Notes: generated from the letters alone by a model not told the origin. A stretch of DNA of 64,000 nt from Roseburia sp. (GCA_023665185.1 JAMPEL010000007.1:1-64000); one strand, 5' to 3'; positions 35,975-45,686 are shown, counted from the first letter of the stretch. Translations and numbers: made by a program.

Positions 35975-36586
35975 ATGTGTAACAAAACAAAATCAGATAT
36001 GGAGAATCACAAGAAACACAAGGTAAGGAATTATTCCATCAATTATTCCATCGCAACGTTTTTTTGTCTTGGTGCATTGCTGGCATTATATATCATGTTC
36101 TGCAATAAAGAGGCTGACAAGGAGAAAAAATTGTCGGAAACAGAAGAGCGCGTAGAATTTGTCATACACAGAGAAATAGATTATGCAATGGCACATGGAG
36201 ATGTCGAAAAGGGGATAGCATTGGCAAACATTGCTGAACGTATTTACACAGACTATCCTGGGCTGCCATTTATAAAGGGGATGGCATATTACAATCTCGG
36301 CAACAAGCAGCATGCCAATGCCGAGTTTCATCGTGCGTATGCCATGTACGACTCTTTACTGAAAAAGAAACCCAATATAAACCATGCGTATTACAAAGCT
36401 GTTAGCCTGCAAATGTTGGGCGACTCAGCCGGTTATAACAGAGAGCTGGACAGCATACAACACACAGAGCTATATCGCAAGGAACTCCCTTCTTTAGACT
36501 TTATCATTAGCGACAGCCGCGAAATAACATGCGAGGAAAGATGCTCTTTTATTGGCATCGACAGATTTCACTACCAACTTAACTGA
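35975..36586 (+). CDS. Membrane-anchored TPR-like protein
   Basis: 203 residues from the ATG at 35975 (alternative 35999). A basic N-terminal segment is followed by one membrane helix (ATFFCLGALLALYIMFC) and a helical domain with TPR-like pairs: ALANIAERIYTDYPGLPFIKGMAYYNLGNKQHANAEFHRAYAMYDSLL-type repeats. The next gene encodes a diverged paralogue with the same (E/G)..YP(D/G).P..(I/M)VKAM.Y pattern. The pair ends the putative immunity array. Unknown function. Confidence 0.6.
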   Translation: MCNKTKSDMENHKKHKVRNYSINYSIATFFCLGALLALYIMFCNKEADKEKKLSETEERVEFVIHREIDYAMAHGDVEKGIALANIAERIYTDYPGLPFIKGMAYYNLGNKQHANAEFHRAYAMYDSLLKKKPNINHAYYKAVSLQMLGDSAGYNRELDSIQHTELYRKELPSLDFIISDSREITCEERCSFIGIDRFHYQLN

Positions 36587-36610
36587 CAATACAGAAATAA
36601 CAACACTGAA

Positions 36611-37180
36611 ATGAGACATTTACTATCCTTTCTTATCATAATATTGGTTTGTTCCCAGCTTTGTCATTGTACAAATGCGGACGAGCAAAAGAAAACAGCC
36701 AAAATGGCATTGAAGAGGGATATATCCTCAATGCTTGTCTATGACAGCATTACATCCATTACATCCTCGGAAATCATTCATGACAGCATTGACACCGCTT
36801 TCGCCCTGACCACCGAAGGAGAAAAGATGTATCCGGACGACCCTCAGTTTCCTATGGTGAAAGCAATGATATACCGCTACAGAAAGATGGACGACTCGGC
36901 GGCTATTGCTTTTGCGCATTCATACAGGCTGTACGACTCATTGGAAAGCAGAAGCCCACATATCTGCCATTCGCTCAACAAGGCTGTATGCGCCCTGTTT
37001 ATAAACGGAAGAGTCGCGTATAACAAAGAACTTGATGAGATCGTGAGCAATGACTCGTACAAGCAGAACATTCCGCACGTGGAAGAGTATGTGGCAATGT
37101 TCCGGCTGTTGCAAAAGGAAGATGTAGACAGGGCTTTCTTCCAGACAAGAAGCTGGTATTATCTGAACGACACTTTCTGA
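36611..37180 (+). CDS. TPR-like lipoprotein, paralogue of the preceding gene
   Basis: 189 residues with hydrophobic signal and possible lipobox LCHC (Cys20). The mature domain repeats the features of the gene before: TEGEKMYPDDPQFPMVKAMIYRYRKMDDSAAIAFAHSYRLYDSLE, then a helix pair with YNKELDEI, aligned to YNRELDSI in the paralogue. Gap to the previous gene is 24 bp. The pair shows duplication followed by change of anchor (membrane helix versus lipid). Putative immunity or cell-envelope helper. Confidence 0.6.
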   Translation: MRHLLSFLIIILVCSQLCHCTNADEQKKTAKMALKRDISSMLVYDSITSITSSEIIHDSIDTAFALTTEGEKMYPDDPQFPMVKAMIYRYRKMDDSAAIAFAHSYRLYDSLESRSPHICHSLNKAVCALFINGRVAYNKELDEIVSNDSYKQNIPHVEEYVAMFRLLQKEDVDRAFFQTRSWYYLNDTF

Positions 37181-37275
37181 GAACCTGTCTCCAAGCACAC
37201 ACATCCACACCTGACATTCACAGAGGAAAAGTGCAGGATAAAAAGGCAAATGGATTATATGACAGCAAAATTTAC

Positions 37276-37283
37276 TATATTTG
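37276..37283 (+). promoter_or_regulatory. -7 promoter element of the propeller/AraC regulator
   Basis: TATATTTG 28 bp before the ATG at 37311. A TTG start at 37281 would lie inside this box and is rejected. Confidence 0.55.
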
Positions 37284-37310
37284 TCGAGAAATAAGACAAG
37301 CAAGCAAACT

Positions 37311-40202
37311 ATGCTACGATATAAACACATTTATCTTATTGCATTCCTTCTTCTGACAATGCTCATTCCGATGCCCGACAACAGTGCCGGAACATGTCAT
37401 GGAAGAAACCGTATGCCATCAGCTTTCCCCAAGCAGTATATATTCGGCATCAAGGAATTGCCTAACCAGAGATTGCTTCCTGTAGCAAACATACACCGCA
37501 TTCTGCAAGATTCCGAAGGATATATGTGGTATGCAACGGAAGGGGGCGGACTGTGCCGTGACGATGGTTACAGAATTGAAGTGTTCCGGTCGGACCGACA
37601 CACCCCGTCATTGCTTGCAAACAATGACATCACTTGTATGACGGAAGACAAATACGGGAGGATATGGTTTGGGACAAAAGAAGGCACGTATATACTTGAC
37701 AAGAAAGATTATACAATAAACAGAATTGAAGGCAACGAACTGCACGACGCATGGACGGGATGTATGTTTACAAGCTCCGACAGTGCGATATGGATTGGAA
37801 GTGGAACAAACATTTACCGATATACACCTGATGGAAATACATTTGAAGTGTTCCGCTCTGAATGGAATGGCAAAGCTGTAAATGTCACAAACTTCACGGA
37901 GACATCCGCCACGGGAGTGATTGCTGTGCAAAGTACGGGAGGTATCGTGCGTTTCGACACCACAAGACGAAAGTTTGTGACTATGGAGTGGGATTCCAAA
38001 CTCAGACCGAATTTTATAGTTCCTGACACCCGACATGGAGGTATGTGGATTGCCACATGGGGGCAAGGTATTGTCAAATACAAACTTACCCCTAAAGGTC
38101 ATGGTGTAATTATCAGGCAACCCTGCACTGTAGGCAGTGAAGGAGAAGGAAACTTTCGCAGTCAGGTTCTCAATATTCTGTACGACAAGCCGAGAAATAT
38201 ATTGTGGGCTGCCGCAATGGACAATCTCTACGCATACGAAGTGAAAGGAGACAGTCTTGCCGCCATAGACACAAGAATGTTTCTACCCGAAAGGAAAAAG
38301 ATTCTTGATAATATAGTCTCTGACCGTTTCGGAAACATTTGGGTTCCGGGATTTTCCCCACACACATTCATTGTATATCAGGAAAACAACCGTATGCGCC
38401 GCGATGAGGTCAGGACCATGCCCGACTCCATCGGCTACAGGGTTATGGTGGACAGGATTGTGCGCGAAAATCTCCGCTATTATTGGATTTGGCAAGGACG
38501 CACCCAGCTTTCTTTGTACGACTCATATACAGGAAAGGTGTTTTTTACCCGAACAAGCGCCTCCCCCGCCCCTTTGGCTTTCGGAAAATGTATGGAGAAA
38601 AAAAGTGCGGATAAAGGTATTTGGACTTGCAACGGGACACAAATCTTTCATGTATGGAATGAGGGAGAAAGCATTGTATGGGAAGAAGAACAGAATGCCA
38701 ATACCGGGCAAAGAGTAAACACGCTGTACGACAAAGGCGGGCAAACATTATACATCGGAACTGTCAATGCGGTGTTCCGCTATGATTATGCCAACATGAA
38801 ACTGGCAAAGATAGCGGACAACGTAGGATGCGTCAATGAAATATCCTGCGACGGAAATGGTTCTGTCTATTTTATTGCCGACAATGCCGGACTGTGCAGA
38901 TTCGACCAAAAACAACATACACTCCAAAGAATAGATACTCCCAGAAATCATAATGTCGCAACCTTCACCTCCCTCACTATCGCACCTGACGGAAATGTGT
39001 GGACAGCCACATCCGAAGGAAATGTATTCTTTCTGCCTAAAGGAAAGCTGCAACTTATTGAAGACGAATGGGCAGGAAACAGTAACGGTGACGGAATAAA
39101 GAACATCGTATCAGACAAGTACGGCAATATATGGATTCTATCAGACAAATATCTGCGCGAATACTCTCCGAAAACAGGCGGCATACAGACCATCAACAGT
39201 TCCGATGCACACATTGACATGGATTATTTCCATACAATCCGTCTTGAAAACGACAGCATTTGTCTTGGGGGAATAGGTGCTTTCTGCATGATTGCCACTG
39301 TCGGACAAGACTGTCAGTTGCCGCATATCCCCCAAATAAAAGTGGCAGGAATCAAAAGCAATGGAACAATGCGGATGGTCGGACTCCACACACAACAAAT
39401 AGAAGTTCCTCATAACTATAATGAAGTGGAACTGTATATATCTACTTTTGACTTTCTTCATGCCGACAGCATCCAATTCGCATACCGGACAGGGGCGGAA
39501 AAAGTATGGACATCGCTGCCTTCCGGCAGTAACCGAATCGTGTTGCACAACCTTCCTTATGGAAAATGTAAAATAGAAATCAACGCGACAGACAGGAACA
39601 GGAATAAAACGGGAAAGACTGAGTTTATCATCATCTACCGACTGAAGCCGTGGTATGCGACATGGCAGGCATATACCATATATATTTTCTTGCTTGCCGC
39701 AGTTGCCTCACTCTGTCTGTATAAGCGGAACAAAAGGCGAAAAAAGCAGGAAGAAAGCTCTCCTGATGCAGCGTCAGAAGAAAAGAAGACGCAGGAATAC
39801 GACAAAACGCAAAAGGACGATGACAGAAAGGAAGTGCCCCACATATCCAAGCAAGACGAGGAGTTTATCCTACGCGCCACTGCTATTGTTGAACAAAACA
39901 TTGACAATACGGAATATAGTGTGGAACAATTCAGCTCAGACCTCTGTATGAGTCGCATGAACCTTTACCGCAAGCTCCAGAATCTTACAGGACAAAAACC
40001 TTCCGAATTCATACGAAAAATACGCTTGGAAAAAGCTGCATATATATTACTATCAGAGGAGTGCTCTGTTGCGGAGCTTGTAGACCGTATAGGATTCGGA
40101 ACACCTCGCTATTTCAGCAAATGCTTTAAAGAGACCTACGGCATGTCGCCTTCGCAATACAGACAGCAACAAACCTCAAAAGAAGACAACTATACAAACT
40201 AA
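37311..40202 (+). CDS. Membrane-spanning propeller/AraC one-component regulator
   Basis: 963 residues. Signal or anchor helix (YKHIYLIAFLLLTMLIP), then a periplasmic two-domain propeller with repeated Reg_prop motifs (ILQDSEGYMWYATEGGGLCR, MTEDKYGRIWFGTKEG, IVSDKYGNIWILSDK), a Y_Y_Y-type domain (about 690-780, ending IIYRLKPWYATWQ), one membrane helix (IYIFLLAAVASLCLYK) and a C-terminal AraC helix-turn-helix pair (CMSRMNLYRKLQNLTGQKPSEFIRKIRLEKAAYIL...FGTPRYFSKCFKETYGMSPSQYR). Hybrid two-component systems of Bacteroides have kinase and receiver domains between membrane and AraC parts; both are absent here. A signal outside would act on DNA directly from the membrane. It sits next to the effector island. 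Confidence 0.85.
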   Translation: MLRYKHIYLIAFLLLTMLIPMPDNSAGTCHGRNRMPSAFPKQYIFGIKELPNQRLLPVANIHRILQDSEGYMWYATEGGGLCRDDGYRIEVFRSDRHTPSLLANNDITCMTEDKYGRIWFGTKEGTYILDKKDYTINRIEGNELHDAWTGCMFTSSDSAIWIGSGTNIYRYTPDGNTFEVFRSEWNGKAVNVTNFTETSATGVIAVQSTGGIVRFDTTRRKFVTMEWDSKLRPNFIVPDTRHGGMWIATWGQGIVKYKLTPKGHGVIIRQPCTVGSEGEGNFRSQVLNILYDKPRNILWAAAMDNLYAYEVKGDSLAAIDTRMFLPERKKILDNIVSDRFGNIWVPGFSPHTFIVYQENNRMRRDEVRTMPDSIGYRVMVDRIVRENLRYYWIWQGRTQLSLYDSYTGKVFFTRTSASPAPLAFGKCMEKKSADKGIWTCNGTQIFHVWNEGESIVWEEEQNANTGQRVNTLYDKGGQTLYIGTVNAVFRYDYANMKLAKIADNVGCVNEISCDGNGSVYFIADNAGLCRFDQKQHTLQRIDTPRNHNVATFTSLTIAPDGNVWTATSEGNVFFLPKGKLQLIEDEWAGNSNGDGIKNIVSDKYGNIWILSDKYLREYSPKTGGIQTINSSDAHIDMDYFHTIRLENDSICLGGIGAFCMIATVGQDCQLPHIPQIKVAGIKSNGTMRMVGLHTQQIEVPHNYNEVELYISTFDFLHADSIQFAYRTGAEKVWTSLPSGSNRIVLHNLPYGKCKIEINATDRNRNKTGKTEFIIIYRLKPWYATWQAYTIYIFLLAAVASLCLYKRNKRRKKQEESSPDAASEEKKTQEYDKTQKDDDRKEVPHISKQDEEFILRATAIVEQNIDNTEYSVEQFSSDLCMSRMNLYRKLQNLTGQKPSEFIRKIRLEKAAYILLSEECSVAELVDRIGFGTPRYFSKCFKETYGMSPSQYRQQQTSKEDNYTN

Positions 40203-40209
40203 ATTGTGC

Positions 40210-41079
40210 ATGAGAATCTACAGAACATTGAAAAAGAATCTCACCGACATATACGGCGAGAATGAGGCATCTGCAATATGCTTCTTATTGCTGGAAAAAC
40301 ATTGCGGACTTGCCATGACAGACGTCATTATGGACAAGGACGAACACTTGGACAGCAAAACTATTGCCGAGTTAGAAGAGATAGCAGAGCGCATTGCCCA
40401 CGGTGAGCCGGTACAATATGTTCTTGGTACGGCAGATTTTCATGGGCATGTTTTCAATGTAGCGCCCGGAGTACTTATTCCGCGTCCGGAGACAGAGGAA
40501 TTGGTTGAATGGATATGCCAAGACTATTCAGATACGGCACGCAGAAAACCTCTCCACATTCTCGATATTGGCACAGGAAGCGGCTGCATAGCCATATCTT
40601 TGGCTTGCGCACTGAACGGCTCTAAAGTAGAGGCATGGGACATATCTGAGCAAGCCCTCCACATTGCGGAACGGAATGCACACGCAATCGGTGCCGATGT
40701 CACATTTCAAAAGAACAACATACTCGCTCCATTTCCTGACACAATGCAAAAACCGTCTTTTTCCATCATCGTAAGCAATCCGCCATATATTTGCGAGGAA
40801 GAGCGTACTGATATGGAAAGAAACGTACTGGAGTATGAACCGGAGCAGGCTTTGTTTGTACCCGACAATGACCCCTTATTATTTTACAGAGCAATTATCA
40901 GCAAAGCCACAAAACTGCTTCATGCTGACGGGACTTTATATTTTGAGATAAACCGCAGATTCAGCCAAGAAATTGCAAAGCTGATGCACATATCCGGATT
41001 TACCGATATTGAAATCAGACGGGACTTCATGGACAACGAGCGCATGATAAAAGGCACTTTCAAGAAAGGAGAAGAATAA
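40210..41079 (+). CDS. prmC: Release factor glutamine methyltransferase
   Basis: Methylates the glutamine of the GGQ motif in peptide-chain release factors. 289 residues from the ATG at 40210 (a TTG two codons earlier is disregarded). N-terminal helical domain, then the Rossmann core with ILDIGTGSGCIAISLA (SAM loop) and the catalytic NPPY (190-193) in IVSNPPYICEEE. Ends FMDNERMIKGTFKK, typical of the family. Starts seven bases after the regulator gene; recX begins directly after its stop. Confidence 0.95.
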   Translation: MRIYRTLKKNLTDIYGENEASAICFLLLEKHCGLAMTDVIMDKDEHLDSKTIAELEEIAERIAHGEPVQYVLGTADFHGHVFNVAPGVLIPRPETEELVEWICQDYSDTARRKPLHILDIGTGSGCIAISLACALNGSKVEAWDISEQALHIAERNAHAIGADVTFQKNNILAPFPDTMQKPSFSIIVSNPPYICEEERTDMERNVLEYEPEQALFVPDNDPLLFYRAIISKATKLLHADGTLYFEINRRFSQEIAKLMHISGFTDIEIRRDFMDNERMIKGTFKKGEE

Positions 41080-41556
41080 ATGGAAAGCAAAAAGAAAATA
41101 TTATCAGAACAGGAAGCCTACATGAAGTTGTCCACTCTTTGCGCCACAGCAGAATATTGCCGCGCAGACATGAGAAAAAAGATGGAGAAATGGGAGCTTC
41201 CAGAAAATGCCGAGACGCACATTCTGGCACGTCTTACAGAAGAAAAATACATTGACGAGAGCCGTTATACCCATGCTTTTGTCCGCGACAAGTTCCGCTA
41301 CAACCATTGGGGAATGACACGTATAGAGCGCGAGTTGCGCATGAAAGGAATAGACCCATACCTGATAGAGGATGCCAAAGCTGAGATTGAAGATGAAGAA
41401 TATATCTCTGCTCTGCGCAAGATTATCGAGTCCAAAAGAAAAAGCGTCAAGGGAAAATCGGAATACGAAATCAGAAACAAGCTGATAAGGTTTGCCTTGT
41501 CAAGAGGTTTCGACATGGGAAACATTATGAAAGTAATAGACTGTGAGTATGAATAA
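41080..41556 (+). CDS. recX: Regulatory protein RecX
   Basis: Modulates RecA filaments. 158 residues, basic, helical, with three tandem three-helix motifs: KLSTLCATAEYCRADMRKKMEKWEL, RLTEEKYIDESRYTHAFVRDKF and GMTRIERELRMKGIDPYLIEDA. The ATG follows the TAA of prmC without a gap, so translation is coupled. No recA in the window. Confidence 0.88.
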   Translation: MESKKKILSEQEAYMKLSTLCATAEYCRADMRKKMEKWELPENAETHILARLTEEKYIDESRYTHAFVRDKFRYNHWGMTRIERELRMKGIDPYLIEDAKAEIEDEEYISALRKIIESKRKSVKGKSEYEIRNKLIRFALSRGFDMGNIMKVIDCEYE

Positions 41557-41567
41557 CTGTAAAGAGC

Positions 41568-42296
41568 ATGAATATATTCCACAATATCCTTGATTTCATT
41601 TTTCCGCGGCAATGCCATATGTGCGGATGCAGACTTTCCGTGACGGAAAAACACCTGTGCATTCCCTGTCTGCGGATGCTTCCACGTACAAACTACCACC
41701 TGTTCAAGCACAGTCCTGCGGAAATGGAATTTTGGGGACAAATGCCTGTCGAACGCGCCACAGCCTTCATACACTATGACGGTATGCGCACCAGACATAT
41801 CATCCATCACATAAAATACCACCACGCACCGGAAATAGGTTTGTACCTGTCCGAAGTCTTTGCTGAAGAAATAAAGGAGTCTGGTTTCTTCAACAACATA
41901 GACTGTATTGTTCCTGTCCCTTTATCATGGCAAAGACAATGGGTGCGTGGATATAATCAAAGCGAATGGATAGCCAAAGGCATCAGCAACAGAACCGGGA
42001 TTCCGGTACTGAAGAATATTGTCAGAAGAGTGGTGAACAATCCTACACAGACAAACCTCACGCATAACGAGCGATGGGAAAATGTACAAAATATTTTCCG
42101 GCTGGCCAACCCATCCAAGATTCACGGCAAGCACATCCTGCTCGTGGATGACGTGATGACGACTGGCGCCACCATCAAAGCCTGCGCAAAAGAACTCGTC
42201 AAAGCCTCCGATATAAGAATTTCTGTCGCTACACTTTGCATTGCCGGACACAACGGGATAACTGCCGACACAGATGATGAAGACCTGCTGCCATAA
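41568..42296 (+). CDS. ComF-family phosphoribosyltransferase-like protein
   Basis: 242 residues. N-terminal zinc site with Cys16, Cys19, Cys31 and Cys34 (CHMCG...CIPC), then a phosphoribosyltransferase-like domain: VPVPLSWQRQWVRGYNQSE and the PRPP-like loop LLVDDVMTTGATI (about 199-211). Homologues are linked to DNA uptake, but in Bacteroidales the role is not established. Third gene of prmC-recX-comF. Its last 68 bases overlap the 3' end of the convergent acyltransferase gene. Confidence 0.9.
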   Translation: MNIFHNILDFIFPRQCHMCGCRLSVTEKHLCIPCLRMLPRTNYHLFKHSPAEMEFWGQMPVERATAFIHYDGMRTRHIIHHIKYHHAPEIGLYLSEVFAEEIKESGFFNNIDCIVPVPLSWQRQWVRGYNQSEWIAKGISNRTGIPVLKNIVRRVVNNPTQTNLTHNERWENVQNIFRLANPSKIHGKHILLVDDVMTTGATIKACAKELVKASDIRISVATLCIAGHNGITADTDDEDLLP

Positions 42297-43269
42297 GCAC
42301 AATGAACGACAATGCACCGACAAACCACACAGAAGAGCCTGAAAATCCGATACAAGCACCTATTTGCAGAACCGGGAATCTAAGCAAATAAAACTCATAC
42401 GTAATATCTTTCCATCTGAACGATTTGATATAAGGTTCCGCCTTATAAGCAAAAACTATGACCAATACACTCAGTGTCAGCGGACTGAGGTAATACATCT
42501 CATATACTGTATATGACAACAAAAACAAGGCACAAGACACAGGAAACAGCCATTTCACATTTCGGGAAAACCAATTACGGTTCATTAGCATGATGACAGG
42601 AAAGTAGAAAAACGCAAGCTCTCCTGGTATTTGGTGATTCAATGTATCATAGACAGCATTTCCTGTATGTTTGTAGAGCATGTCCGTCGCAATATAATAA
42701 ATCATGGATATGGTTACAATCGCCACAAGTGTCGTGTTCTTCCCAAAACGTCTCATCAGGAAATACACAACCGGCACTGAGACATAAAACGCAATCTCCA
42801 CCTTCATTGTCCACAAAGAAGAATTGAGGAACGGCATCGCATTGTCTTCAAACACCCCGGGAAGCGTGGGCTGGAAATGGTTGAGGAAAAGAAGATTGAA
42901 AAACAAATACCTCCATGTTTCCGGATGGGTCAGGAAACGACCGACCGGAAGTGTAGTAAGGGACAGTCCGACAAGAAAACAGAAAACCACCGCTATCATA
43001 TAAGCAGGAAGTATCCTCCACAGTCTTTTTACCGCAAATGTCCTGACATCGGGATTACGGACATAGCTGTTGAAGGTCAGGAACCCGCTGATTATAAAGA
43101 AACCATTGACAAACACAATACCGTTACAAAGAAAGCGTTCCTGTCCTGTAGTAAAGCAAAAATGGTTGCAGAATATACAGAATGCGAACAAATACCGCAA
43201 GAATGTGAAACAATTGTCCTGCGATATATGACAGGAAGACCAAGTCGGTGTCATGGCACGGCTCATCAT
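42229..43269 (-). CDS. Membrane acyltransferase, family 3 (OafA/NodX-like)
   Basis: 346 residues with about ten membrane helices. Starts with the family signature FTFLRYLFAFCIFCNHF containing the conserved Arg and His, followed by FVNGFFIISGFLTFNSY and a basic loop RTFAVKRLWRILPAY. These proteins acetylate or succinylate surface sugars. Downstream of porZ on the same strand (33-bp gap). The tail end is shared with comF on the other strand, so the two transcripts can pair. Confidence 0.85.
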   Translation of the reverse strand: MMSRAMTPTWSSCHISQDNCFTFLRYLFAFCIFCNHFCFTTGQERFLCNGIVFVNGFFIISGFLTFNSYVRNPDVRTFAVKRLWRILPAYMIAVVFCFLVGLSLTTLPVGRFLTHPETWRYLFFNLLFLNHFQPTLPGVFEDNAMPFLNSSLWTMKVEIAFYVSVPVVYFLMRRFGKNTTLVAIVTISMIYYIATDMLYKHTGNAVYDTLNHQIPGELAFFYFPVIMLMNRNWFSRNVKWLFPVSCALFLLSYTVYEMYYLSPLTLSVLVIVFAYKAEPYIKSFRWKDITYEFYLLRFPVLQIGACIGFSGSSVWFVGALSFIVLMAAGLHHLCRQLSRCVRQCKV

Positions 43270-43302
43270 CTCTTATTTTTCTATCAACAATACAACAAGC
43301 AA

Positions 43303-45606
43303 TTATCTTATTACCAGTATTTTGCTTGCCACTCCGTCATTTCCTTCCTCGTCAGTAGCAAGCACATAATACACTCCTGAACCGACACGTCGTCCCGATG
43401 ATGTGGCGCAATTCCATGTATAGGCGCCACCCACTGACGTGCCCTCATGAACCAGTCGTCCGGCTGCATTCACAATCTTCACGTTACTGTTATACATCAA
43501 TCCCGTAATCGTCACGTTTCCCTGATACTCAGGACGCACCGGATTAGGGTACACTTTTACCACATCCTTATTGAAAGACTCTTCCGGGTCGGTAGCGTTG
43601 CCCATATATGAGACAAGCCCGTCGCCCGTGGCAATAAACACCTCACCCGTAGAACCGTTTATCGCTATTGAATAAATGTCGTCCGACACAAGCGGGCTGT
43701 TATCCACGGTAAAATGTTCCAGAATCTCCGTACCATCGGCACCTACAAGATATACTCCATTGCCGGATGTACCAATCCATTTGCGGTTACCTCCATCGAC
43801 GGCAATGCACTTGACAGGCACATCGCTCAAAAGATAGTCCGCCAGATTGGTTCCATCGTTACGGGGAACCTTCACCTGTGTCAGATAAAAATCCGAAGAG
43901 AACACATTTCCCGGATTGTAGCTGACAAACAGACCGACACTTGTCCCAAACCAAATGGCACCGTCAAGGTCCTCCGTAAGGCAATTGAACTCTGTCGGCT
44001 GATAATTCTTTCCATCCTGATTATTAAAGCTGTACACAAAACGACGGGTATCGTCCGCGTCATTGTCCAGCGTGCCGTTTATATCAAGCGCAAACACTCC
44101 CGCCCTACCCACAGTACTTGTGGTGCGACGGCTGTTGAACCATATCAGTCCGCGACTGTCGAACAAATAATGGTCAAAGGTAGGATATTTGGCAATCTCA
44201 TTAAAATAGAGAGCCTTCCACGTTCCGTCCTTCTTCAATATTCTCACAATCGTGTCACATTCGTTGTTGAACATCCACAAGTTTCCTTCCTTATCATATT
44301 CCAGACCTGTGGCGCGGACATACAGCCCAGGATTGGCATTATCGGGCAGGATGGATGTAAGAGGCGAGTTTGTGCAAGTATAATTGCCCACATACTCATA
44401 GTTCCGGAACTCATAGATGCCGGAAGTGGCTGTACCCACAAAATGATGTTCCGAATCGTCAGGGTCTTGAACCACATCGGTCACCTTAGTATAATAATTC
44501 GCCCCCACCGCTGCAATAACCGCGTCTTCCTCAAAAGCCGACCATGTATTGTTTTCGTATTTCATCACCGTACCTGTTCTGTTCACAGCTGGATAGTTGA
44601 ACGAGCCTCCGGCAATGAGCAGACGCTCATCGGGCATCATACGCAACTGATACGTATAGTTACGGACCGGACTGTCAGGAATCACGGAAGACATCGTTTC
44701 CTCGAACTTGGTACCGTCAAATCTGAAACACTTCAGTCCGGAAGTGCCGCAAGCCGCCCAATATCCCCCGTTATAATAAGCGGCAGACAGAATGCCGGTA
44801 TTTCCATACGAAGTAAGCCTGCCTTCCGCATCTATAACAGAAAATGAGGTGTCATTCGACAATAGCAGCATGTTGTTGGCAATGCTCCATCGGGTGAATT
44901 TCTCCCGCGTCAGGTTGTTTATCCGGAAGGTAGACTTGTCAGGCACCACATACACACCGGAACTTGTCACGGCATAAAACGTGCCGTTGAAATTGACCAG
45001 TTTCGGAATGCTGTAACTCTGAAGCTTTACCCAACTCGCGCGGTCAAGCAAATTCTGCCTCATATCGCCTTTATACACTCCGTCGCGCGCTGCCACATAC
45101 ATGACATCCTCACTGATTCCTACACTGAACACATTGCTGTCGAAGGTGTAAAGATTACCAAACACCTTGCTCTCCGCATCAACCAGCACCACCCCACCGT
45201 TCATCGAGATGTAAAGCGTACCGTCATCCACCATGACATCATTGATGGTCTTGTCGCCAAAAGAAGCAGTCTTCAAATCCGACAGATTAAACACACTTCC
45301 GTCAGAAGCCATGAAATCAATATTTCCGTTCACATACACAATGACCAGCTCATTGGTCGCCTCACACAATGCTATGTCATAAATATTATTGTCATTGAGC
45401 ACCGTCGCCTTGTCATACGTTTCCACACTGGTATCTTCCGTATCATAACTGTACAGTCCTCCGTCGCAGAGCACAAATATGCGTCCGCCAATCTCAAGAG
45501 TCCGCTGCGCGTTATGGTATGCGGCATACACATTCCAGTCACCATATCCGGCAAAGGCACGAGTGCCCGCCAAGAAACAACATATCAGAAGAAAGTATTT
45601 TATCAT
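43303..45606 (-). CDS. porZ: PorZ-like type IX secretion protein
   Basis: 767 residues, exported (signal MIKYFLLICCFLAGTRAFA). Mature protein starts GYGDWNVYAAYHNAQRTLEIGGRIFVLCDGGLYSYD, the typical PorZ beginning, and comprises two beta-propellers with repeats such as LTEDLDGAIWFGTSVGLFV. The C-terminal 80 residues form a type IX sorting domain (VKVYPNPVRPEYQGNVTITGL...GSGVYYVLATDEEG...KILVIR). PorZ belongs to the surface attachment complex that hands cargo to A-LPS in Porphyromonas. Its presence shows that this organism has or had a type IX system. Another C-terminal sorting domain was not seen in the window. Confidence 0.85.
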   Translation of the reverse strand: MIKYFLLICCFLAGTRAFAGYGDWNVYAAYHNAQRTLEIGGRIFVLCDGGLYSYDTEDTSVETYDKATVLNDNNIYDIALCEATNELVIVYVNGNIDFMASDGSVFNLSDLKTASFGDKTINDVMVDDGTLYISMNGGVVLVDAESKVFGNLYTFDSNVFSVGISEDVMYVAARDGVYKGDMRQNLLDRASWVKLQSYSIPKLVNFNGTFYAVTSSGVYVVPDKSTFRINNLTREKFTRWSIANNMLLLSNDTSFSVIDAEGRLTSYGNTGILSAAYYNGGYWAACGTSGLKCFRFDGTKFEETMSSVIPDSPVRNYTYQLRMMPDERLLIAGGSFNYPAVNRTGTVMKYENNTWSAFEEDAVIAAVGANYYTKVTDVVQDPDDSEHHFVGTATSGIYEFRNYEYVGNYTCTNSPLTSILPDNANPGLYVRATGLEYDKEGNLWMFNNECDTIVRILKKDGTWKALYFNEIAKYPTFDHYLFDSRGLIWFNSRRTTSTVGRAGVFALDINGTLDNDADDTRRFVYSFNNQDGKNYQPTEFNCLTEDLDGAIWFGTSVGLFVSYNPGNVFSSDFYLTQVKVPRNDGTNLADYLLSDVPVKCIAVDGGNRKWIGTSGNGVYLVGADGTEILEHFTVDNSPLVSDDIYSIAINGSTGEVFIATGDGLVSYMGNATDPEESFNKDVVKVYPNPVRPEYQGNVTITGLMYNSNVKIVNAAGRLVHEGTSVGGAYTWNCATSSGRRVGSGVYYVLATDEEGNDGVASKILVIR

Positions 45607-45678
45607 TTTCTTTATAGATAAATAGGCCGGTTACATCTCACGGAAGAGTCCCGCCGTGATTTTACATGTTATATGCCA

Positions 45679-45686
45679 CAAAGTTA
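45679..45686 (-). promoter_or_regulatory. -7 promoter element of porZ
   Basis: TAACTTTG on the minus strand, 73 bp before the porZ start. Confidence 0.55.
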
